Below are positions 29,876 through 37,693 of a stretch of DNA of 64,000 nt, piece by piece. The stretch lies in the IMG/VR virus record IMGVR_UViG_3300027749_000083, positions 1 to 64,000 of that record; one strand, 5' to 3'. The stretch's first letter is position 1. Each line of letters begins with the position of its first letter. This stretch comes from a virus. A program made the translations under genes and the position numbers. The notes below the pieces were generated by a model. It was not told where the DNA came from. It saw nothing but the letters and a program-made list of their open reading frames with translations, and did no database searches.

Positions 29876-30148
29876 ATGATCTTTTTAATCAGGGTTTTTA
29901 CTTTACTTTCTTGTATAGATTGTAAGAAGTATCAAATAGTTATTCAAGATTATTGTAATAGGACTCCAACTCAATTACAGATTATTGATGTCGATAATTA
30001 TGATAATATTCATATAGTTCTAGATTCAAAACTTACAGGAATTCCATACTGTATCTTCTATGATATGAATGGAAATATTCTATCTACTCTTGAAGGTATA
30101 CATACAGCAGAAGAGTTTGATACCTTTTTATATGAGAATAGGATTTAA
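29876..30148 (+). CDS. thioredoxin/glutaredoxin-like protein
   Basis: From the ATG at 29876 (an upstream TTG lies in the terminator stem) 90 residues: a beta strand, the redox motif C-I-D-C in LLSCIDCKKY, and the cis-Pro region LTGIPYCIFYD, then GNILSTLEGIHTAEEF. This is the thioredoxin fold with an active CxxC. It could reduce ribonucleotide reductase or other proteins; the partner is unknown. It overlaps the convergent tape-measure gene by 4 bp. Confidence 0.75.
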   Translation: MIFLIRVFTLLSCIDCKKYQIVIQDYCNRTPTQLQIIDVDNYDNIHIVLDSKLTGIPYCIFYDMNGNILSTLEGIHTAEEFDTFLYENRI

Positions 30149-32205
30149 TAATCCCATAATGCAGGTATTCCGCTTCCGGGTACTGAGGCCATCATCACAC
30201 TATTCATAATATTAGAACTATTCGATGATACATTACCACCAGTGTTAATATTGTTAACAATAATTGGAGTAGAGCTTCCTTGCCCGCCAAGTGATCTACT
30301 GACATCACTGTTCACACTAATACCTGTAGTCGGTTCTATAGTTTTAATTGCATTACGATCTTTATAATCATGACTTTTATAATCATCCCATGATGTATAT
30401 CCAGCGGAAACGGCTTTTTGAAATTTTGCAACACTTTCAAGTTTATCAATATCTAAATCAGTTAAGGCTTTAAGTCCATCAGCGGCGTCTGCAATACTCG
30501 CTAAGCCTTTTGCTATATTATTAAGACCGTCGCCAACAAGAGTGATACCAGCACCTCGTTCAGCTAGACTTATGATTTGTGCAATTGGATCTATTGTAAG
30601 TCCTAGTTTTTTACCAAAGAATGATAGAATACCATCAATTGCGGTGCCAGCTCCAAGTCCGGCAATACCTAAGGCTAATGCACCAACTCCCAAAGCAATA
30701 TCTTTAAGTTTTGTAAATGTTACATTCTTAGTGAGATCTGTTAAATTGGTTACAAAGGTTGTTAATGTTTTAGCAGAATCATTATTCATTGCCATTGATA
30801 ACGACTTAAGACCTCCTGCAAATAAACCAAGACCTATAGCACCTAAAGTTAAACCTGGACCGGCTAGAACTAATGGTATTGCCCCTTCAGCTAAAGATGA
30901 TAATGCTGGACCAATAGTCTCAATAATTTTCCAATCAATTCCTTGTAGCGATTCGAGTGCAAGTATAAAAGGAAATATTGAGGCTCCCAATAAAGTTATA
31001 CCTAAAGCTCCAGCCGCAACCATTGGTAATGCAGATCCAAGTACACCGCCAGCAATAGCTAATACTACTAAGCCTTTAGCAAGATTTTCAATGGTGTCCT
31101 CTTTAATACCTTCCATCATTTTCAATGAAAATACAAATGGCAATATTGAAGCTCCCAATAAAGTTATACCTAAAGCTCCTTTCATTAGAGATCCCGCAAC
31201 AGAACTAAGAAATTTTGCAATAGGAGTAAATACCTCTTGTAACATAATTCCTACATTTTTTAACTTTTCTAATTTTGTAGTAGGTATAGATGTTAATGGT
31301 GTTAGACCTGCAACTATATTATTGGTAATAGTTGATAGCAATAAAGACCCTGCTAACATCTTTACGAATTTTAGATTCTGAAGAGTTTCCAAAGGATCTA
31401 ATATATGAGCAAAAAGTCTGATTCTTTCTTCAAGTTCTTTAGGTATATCTATTGTACTCAAAGCATTTACTAATGCTCGTATACCCATTGCATATATATG
31501 AGAAAGACTTTTAAGAGTCAATGCGCCTTTCAATACACCAATCCAACTGATACTTTGAATATCTTTAACTATTCTTGATAGTCCTGAAAGATGTTTTAAT
31601 TTTTCATCAATTAAAGAAATATCTATTGATTTTATAACATTGACTAATTTCTGAATACCGTTTGTATATACATCAAAAACAAATTGAGGTGTGATACTTA
31701 ACATTAAACCTTTTAATAGATTTCCTACACCAGGAGTTTCGATTGAAGTATCTACCATTTGATGGCGAGATCCTCTATAACTTGATATTTTTGTTATTCG
31801 TTTACCTGGAGACGTTAATACTCTAGTAGCTCCCATAGGTTTATTACTAGAAATAGCACTTGTAACCGGATTTACTATCTTAATATTACTAATAGCTTCA
31901 GTGAGAGTTAATATTCTCTCTGCACTTAATCTGGTATATTTAACTATCTCTTCCCATTTTTTATCATCTCTGATTTCTCTTAATATAGCTGCGACATTTG
32001 CTATATTGAGTAAACCCATTTCTATTTCATGATGAAGACCTTCTGTAGGTTTTAATACTAAAGACTTGGCGGTATCCAATACTTTAATAGATTCTGCAAT
32101 GGATCCGACGATTTGATTTGATTTTTTAATCTCATCAATAATATCAAGAAATCCTCCTTGAAGAGAAACCGAATTAGAAGAAGTTCTTGATATTTTTTTA
32201 GCCAT
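30145..32205 (-). CDS. probable tail tape-measure protein
   Basis: A 686-residue protein with long helical stretches and several hydrophobic segments, including a near-identical pair GALGITLLGASILPF / GALGITLLGASIFPF encoded by a 38-bp DNA repeat (30974-31011, 31142-31179). The C-terminus carries PIIVNNINTGGNVSSNSSN, a kind of tail often seen in tape-measure and phage structural proteins. It follows the gp26-like gene and its frameshift product, the usual order chaperone then tape measure. It would set tail length and be expelled during DNA entry. The assignment rests on composition and position. A late motif lies just upstream. Confidence 0.65.
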   Translation of the reverse strand: MAKKISRTSSNSVSLQGGFLDIIDEIKKSNQIVGSIAESIKVLDTAKSLVLKPTEGLHHEIEMGLLNIANVAAILREIRDDKKWEEIVKYTRLSAERILTLTEAISNIKIVNPVTSAISSNKPMGATRVLTSPGKRITKISSYRGSRHQMVDTSIETPGVGNLLKGLMLSITPQFVFDVYTNGIQKLVNVIKSIDISLIDEKLKHLSGLSRIVKDIQSISWIGVLKGALTLKSLSHIYAMGIRALVNALSTIDIPKELEERIRLFAHILDPLETLQNLKFVKMLAGSLLLSTITNNIVAGLTPLTSIPTTKLEKLKNVGIMLQEVFTPIAKFLSSVAGSLMKGALGITLLGASILPFVFSLKMMEGIKEDTIENLAKGLVVLAIAGGVLGSALPMVAAGALGITLLGASIFPFILALESLQGIDWKIIETIGPALSSLAEGAIPLVLAGPGLTLGAIGLGLFAGGLKSLSMAMNNDSAKTLTTFVTNLTDLTKNVTFTKLKDIALGVGALALGIAGLGAGTAIDGILSFFGKKLGLTIDPIAQIISLAERGAGITLVGDGLNNIAKGLASIADAADGLKALTDLDIDKLESVAKFQKAVSAGYTSWDDYKSHDYKDRNAIKTIEPTTGISVNSDVSRSLGGQGSSTPIIVNNINTGGNVSSNSSNIMNSVMMASVPGSGIPALWDY

Positions 32206-32214
32206 AGTTCATCT

Positions 32215-32385
32215 TTATTTATATGATTTATGACTCTCTCTTTTTTGTTTCTCTTCCTCATCCTTAATATGATTTATGAGTAAGGATAGATAGATTTCCT
32301 TTTCCCAAGGAATTAGATCATTTAACTCATTTAGGCTCCAATGGTGATATTGCGCAAGAGCAAACATTTCTTGATAAAAGTTCAC
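32215..32385 (-). CDS. short tail-module protein, probably also a -1 frameshift extension of gp26
   Basis: 56 residues from GTG 32385, with FYQEMFALAQYHHWSLNELN and LIPWEKEIYLSLLINHIK. The (Y/F)xxxFxLxQxHxWSLxELxxMIPxExEIYxxLL pattern is a small conserved protein in the tail module of T4-like phages. No good start or Shine-Dalgarno site is present, but the same frame is open upstream into gp26, and a T-TTT-TTC slippery site lies just before the gp26 stop. It is therefore probably made as a gp26 fusion. It lies directly before the tape measure. Confidence 0.65.
   Translation of the reverse strand: MNFYQEMFALAQYHHWSLNELNDLIPWEKEIYLSLLINHIKDEEEKQKRESHKSYK
32216..32223 (-). promoter_or_regulatory. 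T4-like late promoter of the tape-measure gene
   Basis: TATAAATA on the minus strand, 10 bp before the ATG at 32205. It overlaps the 3' end of the preceding small gene. Confidence 0.55.
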
Positions 32386-32405
32386 AAGACTTGCGTGAGA
32401 GAGCG

Positions 32406-33113
32406 CTACTCGAAAAAACTTTGTGCACCAATCAATGTTATAGAATTCTTTTCCTTACAAGAAGAGCATACAAACTTTACAACATGTGATAATTTTGGAG
32501 CTTCTGCAATGAAAGTTTCAATTAGAGACATTTGAGTTCTATTTAAAGAATTGATAAATGTTTCCATTTCTTCTCTTGATGTTTGTTCTGAAAGATATAC
32601 CCCAACATCATCAAAAATACTAGCAATGGAAGCAATAACAATATCGGTAATCATATCAGTTTTTTCCGACTTATCATTCATGAGAACATTCATATCTTTA
32701 ACTTGAATATATCTCATATTAAGTCCAATTTTATCTGTAAGCATAATAATTTTGCTCTTTTTAGGATCATTATCAATCTTAATATCTTCAAGATTAATTG
32801 AGGTTTGAGTAAACTTCTTACACTTTGTACACTTACAATTAATAGTTGCAATTTCTCCTACAGATTTTGAACGAAGCTTGAGAAAGATATATTCAAGGTC
32901 TAATACTGAAAGAGTTTCAGGATCAACTTTATTGAATGTACAAGCAGAAATAATATTTTTCATTGCTTGAATAATCTCTGTATTATCCGAAGATTCTTGT
33001 GCTATTAGGAGAATCTTTTCTTCCTTAACCAAAAATGGACGAAATTCTATAGTTTTTTGTGTTGACGGAACAGTAAGCGAATATCTCGGAGATGTAATGA
33101 TAGGAAGTGCCAT
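32406..33113 (-). CDS. 26: gp26-like baseplate hub / tail assembly protein
   Basis: A 235-residue protein: LTVPSTQKTIEFRPFLVKEE and ILLIAQESSDN, then LSVLDLEYIFLKLRSKSVGE, typical of T4 gp26-like proteins. A zinc-ribbon-like set of cysteines (CKCTKC, and CSSCK near the end) is inserted. T4 gp26 acts in assembly of the central baseplate hub. The gene ends QSFFE-stop, overlapping a frameshift site that leads into the next frame. Confidence 0.8.
   Translation of the reverse strand: MALPIITSPRYSLTVPSTQKTIEFRPFLVKEEKILLIAQESSDNTEIIQAMKNIISACTFNKVDPETLSVLDLEYIFLKLRSKSVGEIATINCKCTKCKKFTQTSINLEDIKIDNDPKKSKIIMLTDKIGLNMRYIQVKDMNVLMNDKSEKTDMITDIVIASIASIFDDVGVYLSEQTSREEMETFINSLNRTQMSLIETFIAEAPKLSHVVKFVCSSCKEKNSITLIGAQSFFE
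32412..32418 (-). promoter_or_regulatory. candidate programmed -1 frameshift site T-TTT-TTC
   Basis: On the minus strand the last sense codons of the gp26-like gene are AGT TTT TTC GAG, then TAG. T-TTT-TTC fits the X-XXY-YYZ slippery rule in the correct frame. A -1 slip continues as RVALSHASLVNFYQEM into the next ORF for 65 residues. Phage P2 uses a T-TTT-TTG slip in its tail gene E, also ahead of the tape measure. Confidence 0.6.
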
Positions 33114-33149
33114 AATTTATTATTGTGTTATATAATATATATCTTCAAA

Positions 33150-33998
33150 TTAAACTGGAGTTTGTGGAATTATGGGTTTATAATCAGGAGTTGTTGGAGA
33201 AGTGATAGGCGGAACAACTCTTGGATCTAAGAATGAAGGGTTTAAAGTGTCTAATATTGAAGGTTGATTATCTGGTTGAGGAGCCAATCCGGGTGTTGCC
33301 GGAGCTATAGTTTGATAAGATGGATTATTGGCTGGCTGTAATGGAGTTAATGACGAGCCAGGAACAGGAGCACTATTGTTATATTGATTATTAACAGAAA
33401 TAGGATTTGATGTTATATCAGAATTTGTAACAGAAATAACACGAAAGTCTTTATATGTAAATGAAGCCGAACATGAAACTATTTCATTTTCAATACCATT
33501 ATTCAATTCTAACGCTTTTACTGTATATGGATATGCTTCTATAAGTTCTACACCATATATAATTTTATCACTTTGATCTAATTGATAAAGCTTGATGGAA
33601 GTTTTATATTCATTATCATAATTCAAAAGATATGTATCAATATTAATGATCTTTCCCATCCATAAATCCAATAACTTCTTAACAAAGAAATCATTGGTCA
33701 TATGGAATGTCATTGTAACATCATCGTTAGTATAACCTGCAGGCAATTTAATTGGTCGATGCCATATACCATATTCAACTGTTTCTATTGTTCTTCCAGG
33801 AATTGAAGATGTTTCACAAAAATAATTAAGATCATCCAACTGAACATTATCAACTTGGAATAAAGTGCCGACAGCACTGAAATCCACATAAAATCTATTA
33901 CTCCTGGACAGACCTTGTCTAGCTTGAATTCTAGAAAGTAGAGTTTTTGGATCTGATTTAGAAGTGTTCTTTGGAGGAATAGGATTTGTAATAGCCAT
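33150..33998 (-). CDS. tail-tube / tube-initiator-like protein
   Basis: From the ATG at 33998, 282 residues. SRSNRFYVDFSAVG, then FCETSSIPGRTIETVEYGIWHRP with LPAGYTNDDVTMTF and FVKKLLDLWMG resembles the tail-tube fold of T4 gp19 and gp54 (tube and tube initiator). The last 80 residues are Pro/Asn/Thr-rich and of low complexity. T4 gp19 has 163 residues and gp54 320, so this may be the gp54 equivalent or a tube protein with an extension. It starts 8 bp after the upstream gene stop. Confidence 0.65.
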   Translation of the reverse strand: MAITNPIPPKNTSKSDPKTLLSRIQARQGLSRSNRFYVDFSAVGTLFQVDNVQLDDLNYFCETSSIPGRTIETVEYGIWHRPIKLPAGYTNDDVTMTFHMTNDFFVKKLLDLWMGKIINIDTYLLNYDNEYKTSIKLYQLDQSDKIIYGVELIEAYPYTVKALELNNGIENEIVSCSASFTYKDFRVISVTNSDITSNPISVNNQYNNSAPVPGSSLTPLQPANNPSYQTIAPATPGLAPQPDNQPSILDTLNPSFLDPRVVPPITSPTTPDYKPIIPQTPV

Positions 33999-34005
33999 AT
34001 AAAAT

Positions 34006-34575
34006 TTATTTGAAGTTTTCGCAAGGCATGAACAAAGCAATTTCCCATTCTGTTGCAGGAATTTCTACGGCAAATCCTTTCATGTGTTTTAGCAAATACA
34101 TATGAAAACAAGGTTCAAATGCTTTCAATCTTGATGCAGATTTAAGCATAGAATATGATAAACGAATTTGTGTATTTGCATCATATCTTTTATTGGTAAA
34201 AGACATAAGTCTATCAAAGAAAACCGCCCGAGCTTGTGGAGGAAGATAATGAAGATTGAGTCCATAGAATCCCTGTTCTCCATTAGCTCCTTTTGCAGGA
34301 CCAACCATTAAAATTAAGGGAAATGCATCATACAATGGAAGAGTTAATTTATGTTTAGGATCATATCGAAAAGCATACATTTTTCCTATTTTAGCTCTAT
34401 TACCAGACTTTAATGAAGTATCCGTAATAATTGTGCGTTCGGCAATAGTCTGTCGCATTCCTGATAACTTTGATAAAAACCATTTATGTGATGCTATCGT
34501 GTTAGGAATGATTCCGGCCGATTTAGCTTCAGCATGTAGTTTTTGAAAAAGAGAATTTGAATTAGAGATCACCAT
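34006..34575 (-). CDS. conserved T4-like tail/head-module protein
   Basis: A 189-residue protein with segments well conserved in T4-like marine phages: GKMYAFRYDPKHKLTLPLYD, FPLILMVGP, GFYGLNLHYLPPQAR, and a C-terminal CFHMYLLKH...ATEWEIALFMP. The high conservation and late-module position suggest a structural or assembly role. I know no firm function. A TAATAAATA string just upstream resembles the late signal with one mismatch. Confidence 0.6.
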   Translation of the reverse strand: MVISNSNSLFQKLHAEAKSAGIIPNTIASHKWFLSKLSGMRQTIAERTIITDTSLKSGNRAKIGKMYAFRYDPKHKLTLPLYDAFPLILMVGPAKGANGEQGFYGLNLHYLPPQARAVFFDRLMSFTNKRYDANTQIRLSYSMLKSASRLKAFEPCFHMYLLKHMKGFAVEIPATEWEIALFMPCENFK

Positions 34576-34587
34576 ATTAAATATTTA

Positions 34588-35175
34588 TTAACTGGGATCA
34601 TATCCAAATTCATGAATTGAATTACCATCTGTAAATAATTGATTGGCTAACACAGTCTTAGTGAGAATTCTATAATTGCCCCGCAATTCTCCTAATCCAT
34701 GATTAACTGCATATTGTCTATTTAAAGTAACCCAATCTCCAGGAGAAATAACAAGTTTGGCTGTGTTTGGTTTATCTTTAACTTCCTCTATCTCCTTTGT
34801 AACCCAATCATAAAAAAGCTTCTTATCCCCTTTGTAAGATCTAGGAATTAACTTTCTGCTCATGAAGTTATATTTCATTGTTTTCAATTTAGACAACTTC
34901 TCAGAATTACTTAAAATCTTAGGAACTGCTCGATAAATCGTAACCTTTGCATTGGGCTTATTTCTATAAGCCTTTATAAGGCTTATAGAAATCCTATCAT
35001 TCAAATCTCCACCCATATCACCGTATAGTCTTGCGGCATCTAAACTATAGATATCATCGGGATATATCATATCTAGTTTGTGAAGAGGCGCCTTATCTGG
35101 AGTATTCATGGGGGCTGAATGGTTTCCTCGATAATCAGAATTTTCCAATAAGATGTAAGTTTTAAAAGATATCAT
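34588..35175 (-). CDS. predicted ADP-ribosyltransferase-fold protein
   Basis: A 195-residue protein. AKVTIYRAVPK (R82), SPGDWVTLNRQYAVNHG (about 144-160) and DGNSIHEFGYDP (E189) form an R...(S/T)...E arrangement like the phage polyvalent-protein ADP-ribosyltransferase domains, where Arg binds NAD+ and Glu is catalytic. The N-terminus MISFKTYILLEN is a common start of T4-like late proteins. Its own late promoter and its place between two virion genes suggest it may be packaged, as T4 Alt is. The fold assignment is by motif only; activity is untested. Confidence 0.55.
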   Translation of the reverse strand: MISFKTYILLENSDYRGNHSAPMNTPDKAPLHKLDMIYPDDIYSLDAARLYGDMGGDLNDRISISLIKAYRNKPNAKVTIYRAVPKILSNSEKLSKLKTMKYNFMSRKLIPRSYKGDKKLFYDWVTKEIEEVKDKPNTAKLVISPGDWVTLNRQYAVNHGLGELRGNYRILTKTVLANQLFTDGNSIHEFGYDPS

Positions 35176-35183
35176 ATAGATAT

Positions 35184-35191
35184 TATTTATA
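35184..35191 (-). promoter_or_regulatory. T4-like late promoter
   Basis: TATAAATA on the minus strand, 8 bp before the ATG at 35175. It lies in the junction with the gp4-like gene, so the ADP-ribosyltransferase-like gene may be started separately. Confidence 0.6.
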
Positions 35192-35666
35192 TCTTCCTTT
35201 TTGGTTTAGGAGCTCGTTCAATAATAAGCTTGATTCCTAAATCTGCCAAAGAATCTTCAGTCCAAACCTCAAATTCCCAACCTCTTTGATGTGCATATGC
35301 TTCTGCTGCGTGCCATTTTGACTGGTTTTTTGTATAAGTAAGAACTTCCAAAAGAAACTTTCGAGTTTGCCGTGCAGGTTTTTTAGGTAAAATAGTTTGA
35401 GCTTTTGGCTTGATTTCAATTAGAAAAGTTTTACCATTAGAGAAGGTAATTTTGAGATCAACGAAATACCGATGGTGTTTATTATCAGTTCTACAAACAT
35501 ATGGAACTACAGTTTCTTCTGAAGACCATGAAATTATACTAGGATTTTCATCACACCATTTAAATACTTGTCGTTCCCATAATGATCTATATTGTATATT
35601 ATCATATTGTCCTTCATACTTAGAAATGTTTTTTGGACGAAATTTTCCAGAATAGTACTTTGACAT
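35187..35666 (-). CDS. 4: gp4-like head completion protein
   Basis: A 159-residue basic protein: YRSLWERQVFKWCDENPSII, WSSEETVVPYVC, HRYFVDLKITFSNGKTFLIE, then IKPKAQT. These are the blocks of T4 gp4, the head-completion protein with a TnsA-like nuclease core: E in YRSLWER, the D of the YFVD strand and the E-I-K of LIEIKPK. It acts after DNA packaging to stabilise or complete heads. Divergent from the gp48-like gene. Confidence 0.88.
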   Translation of the reverse strand: MSKYYSGKFRPKNISKYEGQYDNIQYRSLWERQVFKWCDENPSIISWSSEETVVPYVCRTDNKHHRYFVDLKITFSNGKTFLIEIKPKAQTILPKKPARQTRKFLLEVLTYTKNQSKWHAAEAYAHQRGWEFEVWTEDSLADLGIKLIIERAPKPKRKI

Positions 35667-35667
35667 A

Positions 35668-35683
35668 TATAAATATATTTATC
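35668..35683. promoter_or_regulatory. divergent late-promoter pair
   Basis: The 17-bp gap between divergent ATGs (35666 minus, 35684 plus) is almost entirely TATAAATATATTTATC. Plus reads TATAAATA (35668-35675); minus reads GATAAATA from 35683. It can start both tail gene sets. Confidence 0.6.
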
Positions 35684-36688
35684 ATGGCAAATAACTCACA
35701 GTCTTCAGCTCCATTAATATTTCCATTGGATATTATGGTTGCATCTACGACTTATAGGCCAATGGTTGTATTTACTCAGAATAATAAGAATGTGGCATCA
35801 TCGAATATTAGATTGCGAGCACAAGCTCCAATGATAGCACTACCAATTCCTACTGGAATTTCTACGGCCGATAGTTCAACTTATACGGCAAAAGAACTTG
35901 GAGTTATTGGGAATGCAGTTGCTGGATCTTTACAAGGTGGTGCAAATATGGATGCTATCAAAGGAGTATTTGATAACGCCAAGCAACAATTAGGTGGATC
36001 TAAGGAAGAAATAGCTTCACTTGTTCTAAAAGGATTGAAATCAGTTTCTCCTAATATATCTTCAGCGGCATCTATTGGGGCAGGTACTATTTTCAATCCT
36101 TATGTAAATACAGAATTTTCTGGAGTTGGTACAAGGACATTTACTTTTAAATTTAATTTAATACCTAGTAGTGCTCCTGAAGCTGATCTTATTAGACGTA
36201 TTGTATATGCTTTCCGATCAGGGGTTTATCCAGTTTCAAATGGATTTCAATTATTATATCCGCCATCCTGGACTATTCGGTTTGTTGCTTTTAGCGGAGG
36301 AAATGAAATAAAAGAACTCGATCATATTCCAAAGATATTTGATTGTTATCTGGAAAGTGTTGATTCTACTTTCAACTCTTCTAATAATATGTGGAGAAAT
36401 GATTCTGCTCCGTTTGCAACTGAATTAACTGTATCATTTAAAGAAACAAGAGCACTTACATATGAAGATATTCTAAGTCTGAATAGTGATAAACCAAAGA
36501 GAACTGGCATCAATGTATTTACTCCAGATGTTGCTCCAGATGTTGCTGCGCCGAATTCATCATCATCTGATTTAATAAGTCCGCTTCCTCCTATTAATAA
36601 TGATGGAGTCGGTAAAGCTGGTCCTCTAGGAACTCTTCCTCAATATCTTGGGGGTAATGCATCCGGTACAAGGGTAGGAGGCCTTTAA
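35684..36688 (+). CDS. 48: gp48-like baseplate tail-tube cap
   Basis: From the ATG at 35684, 334 residues. IFNPYVNTEFSGVGTRTFTF, then ADLIRRIVYAFRSGVYPVSN and LLYPPSWTIRFVAF match T4 gp48, the protein that caps the baseplate hub and starts tail-tube growth. An Ala/Gly-rich helical insertion lies at about 65-135. The C-terminal 60 residues are Pro/Ser/Asn-rich. Followed by gene 53, a common T4-like order. Confidence 0.85.
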   Translation: MANNSQSSAPLIFPLDIMVASTTYRPMVVFTQNNKNVASSNIRLRAQAPMIALPIPTGISTADSSTYTAKELGVIGNAVAGSLQGGANMDAIKGVFDNAKQQLGGSKEEIASLVLKGLKSVSPNISSAASIGAGTIFNPYVNTEFSGVGTRTFTFKFNLIPSSAPEADLIRRIVYAFRSGVYPVSNGFQLLYPPSWTIRFVAFSGGNEIKELDHIPKIFDCYLESVDSTFNSSNNMWRNDSAPFATELTVSFKETRALTYEDILSLNSDKPKRTGINVFTPDVAPDVAAPNSSSSDLISPLPPINNDGVGKAGPLGTLPQYLGGNASGTRVGGL

Positions 36689-36699
36689 TTTAATCTATC

Positions 36700-37692
36700 A
36701 TGCCAACCCCATTCTTTTCCAAATACTCTACAATACCATATGATCTTTATGGTGATGGTTCTGTTACAAATCTCACTAATATTACACAAGAGGTTTCAGT
36801 GACTGCATCAAAACTTCCCGATGATGCATCGGTTTATACCTACTATACTATTCGTGATGGAGATAGACCAGATACAGTATCATATGATCTATATGGAACT
36901 TCCGACTATTATTGGACTTTCTTTATTCTAAATTCGTTTCTCAAAGACGGTCTCAATGAGGCATGGCCAATGTCTTATTATGATTTAAATAGTATGATAG
37001 AAGCTGAATATTCTCCATATTCAGTTATTACATTTACTCCAGAATCTTTAATTGATATTAAAAATAAAGATGATCTCATGGATTTTAGTTTAACTCCCTT
37101 GAATTCAAAGTATCTTCCATATTTGCGTTTAAATAATGATGTAGGAAGTAGTGCTAAAATTCTAAAATTTGATTCGGCTAGGCAACAATTGATTATCTAT
37201 GATATATCTTCTAATTCTAGAGATTCTTTTATATCATCTCCACATTATTCACTTTCTTGGCATGAGCCTAATGTAGTCAATTCTCCTCTAAAACTTGAAT
37301 GGTTATCTATCATGAAATCCATGTATGTGGCTAACGGATTAAAAGAGTCTGCCTGGAAAACTATTATAGAAACTGGGGCTGATATAAATGATGTTATATT
37401 TCATTCAGTGTATATTCCGCTTAGTGTTACATCAGAAATAAATAATAAAACTGTCATATCATATCCATACAATTGGTCTTTATACTATAATGCAGCTCAT
37501 ACATATTATGATACATTTGGGAATATTAGAAATGTATATGACTTAATTAAGTTAGGAACAAACGAACCAATATATAAAAGTTTTCAAGATATTGAGACTA
37601 TAACAAATGATGCCAAAACTCAAATTAAAATCATCCGAGCCGATAGAATTGCTGATTTTGCATCTGCATACTTCTCAGTTTTGAATAGTTAA
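36700..37692 (+). CDS. 53: gp53-like baseplate wedge protein
   Basis: A 330-residue protein with YTIRDGDRPDTVSYDLYGTS and YYWTFFILNSF near the N-terminus, the clear gp53 signature (LysM-like). T4 gp53 (196 residues) closes the wedge ring around the hub; this one is longer, with an extra central and C-terminal part ending IKIIRADRIADFASAYF. Confidence 0.85.
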   Translation: MPTPFFSKYSTIPYDLYGDGSVTNLTNITQEVSVTASKLPDDASVYTYYTIRDGDRPDTVSYDLYGTSDYYWTFFILNSFLKDGLNEAWPMSYYDLNSMIEAEYSPYSVITFTPESLIDIKNKDDLMDFSLTPLNSKYLPYLRLNNDVGSSAKILKFDSARQQLIIYDISSNSRDSFISSPHYSLSWHEPNVVNSPLKLEWLSIMKSMYVANGLKESAWKTIIETGADINDVIFHSVYIPLSVTSEINNKTVISYPYNWSLYYNAAHTYYDTFGNIRNVYDLIKLGTNEPIYKSFQDIETITNDAKTQIKIIRADRIADFASAYFSVLNS

Positions 37693-37693
37693 T

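Noticed and set aside
30542-31381. A 279-codon plus-strand ORF inside the tape-measure gene
   Set aside because: It is the antisense shadow of a hydrophobic, low-complexity coding region. Its translation is Pro/Ala/Ile-biased with no motif, and the minus-strand gene has a late promoter and tail-gene context.
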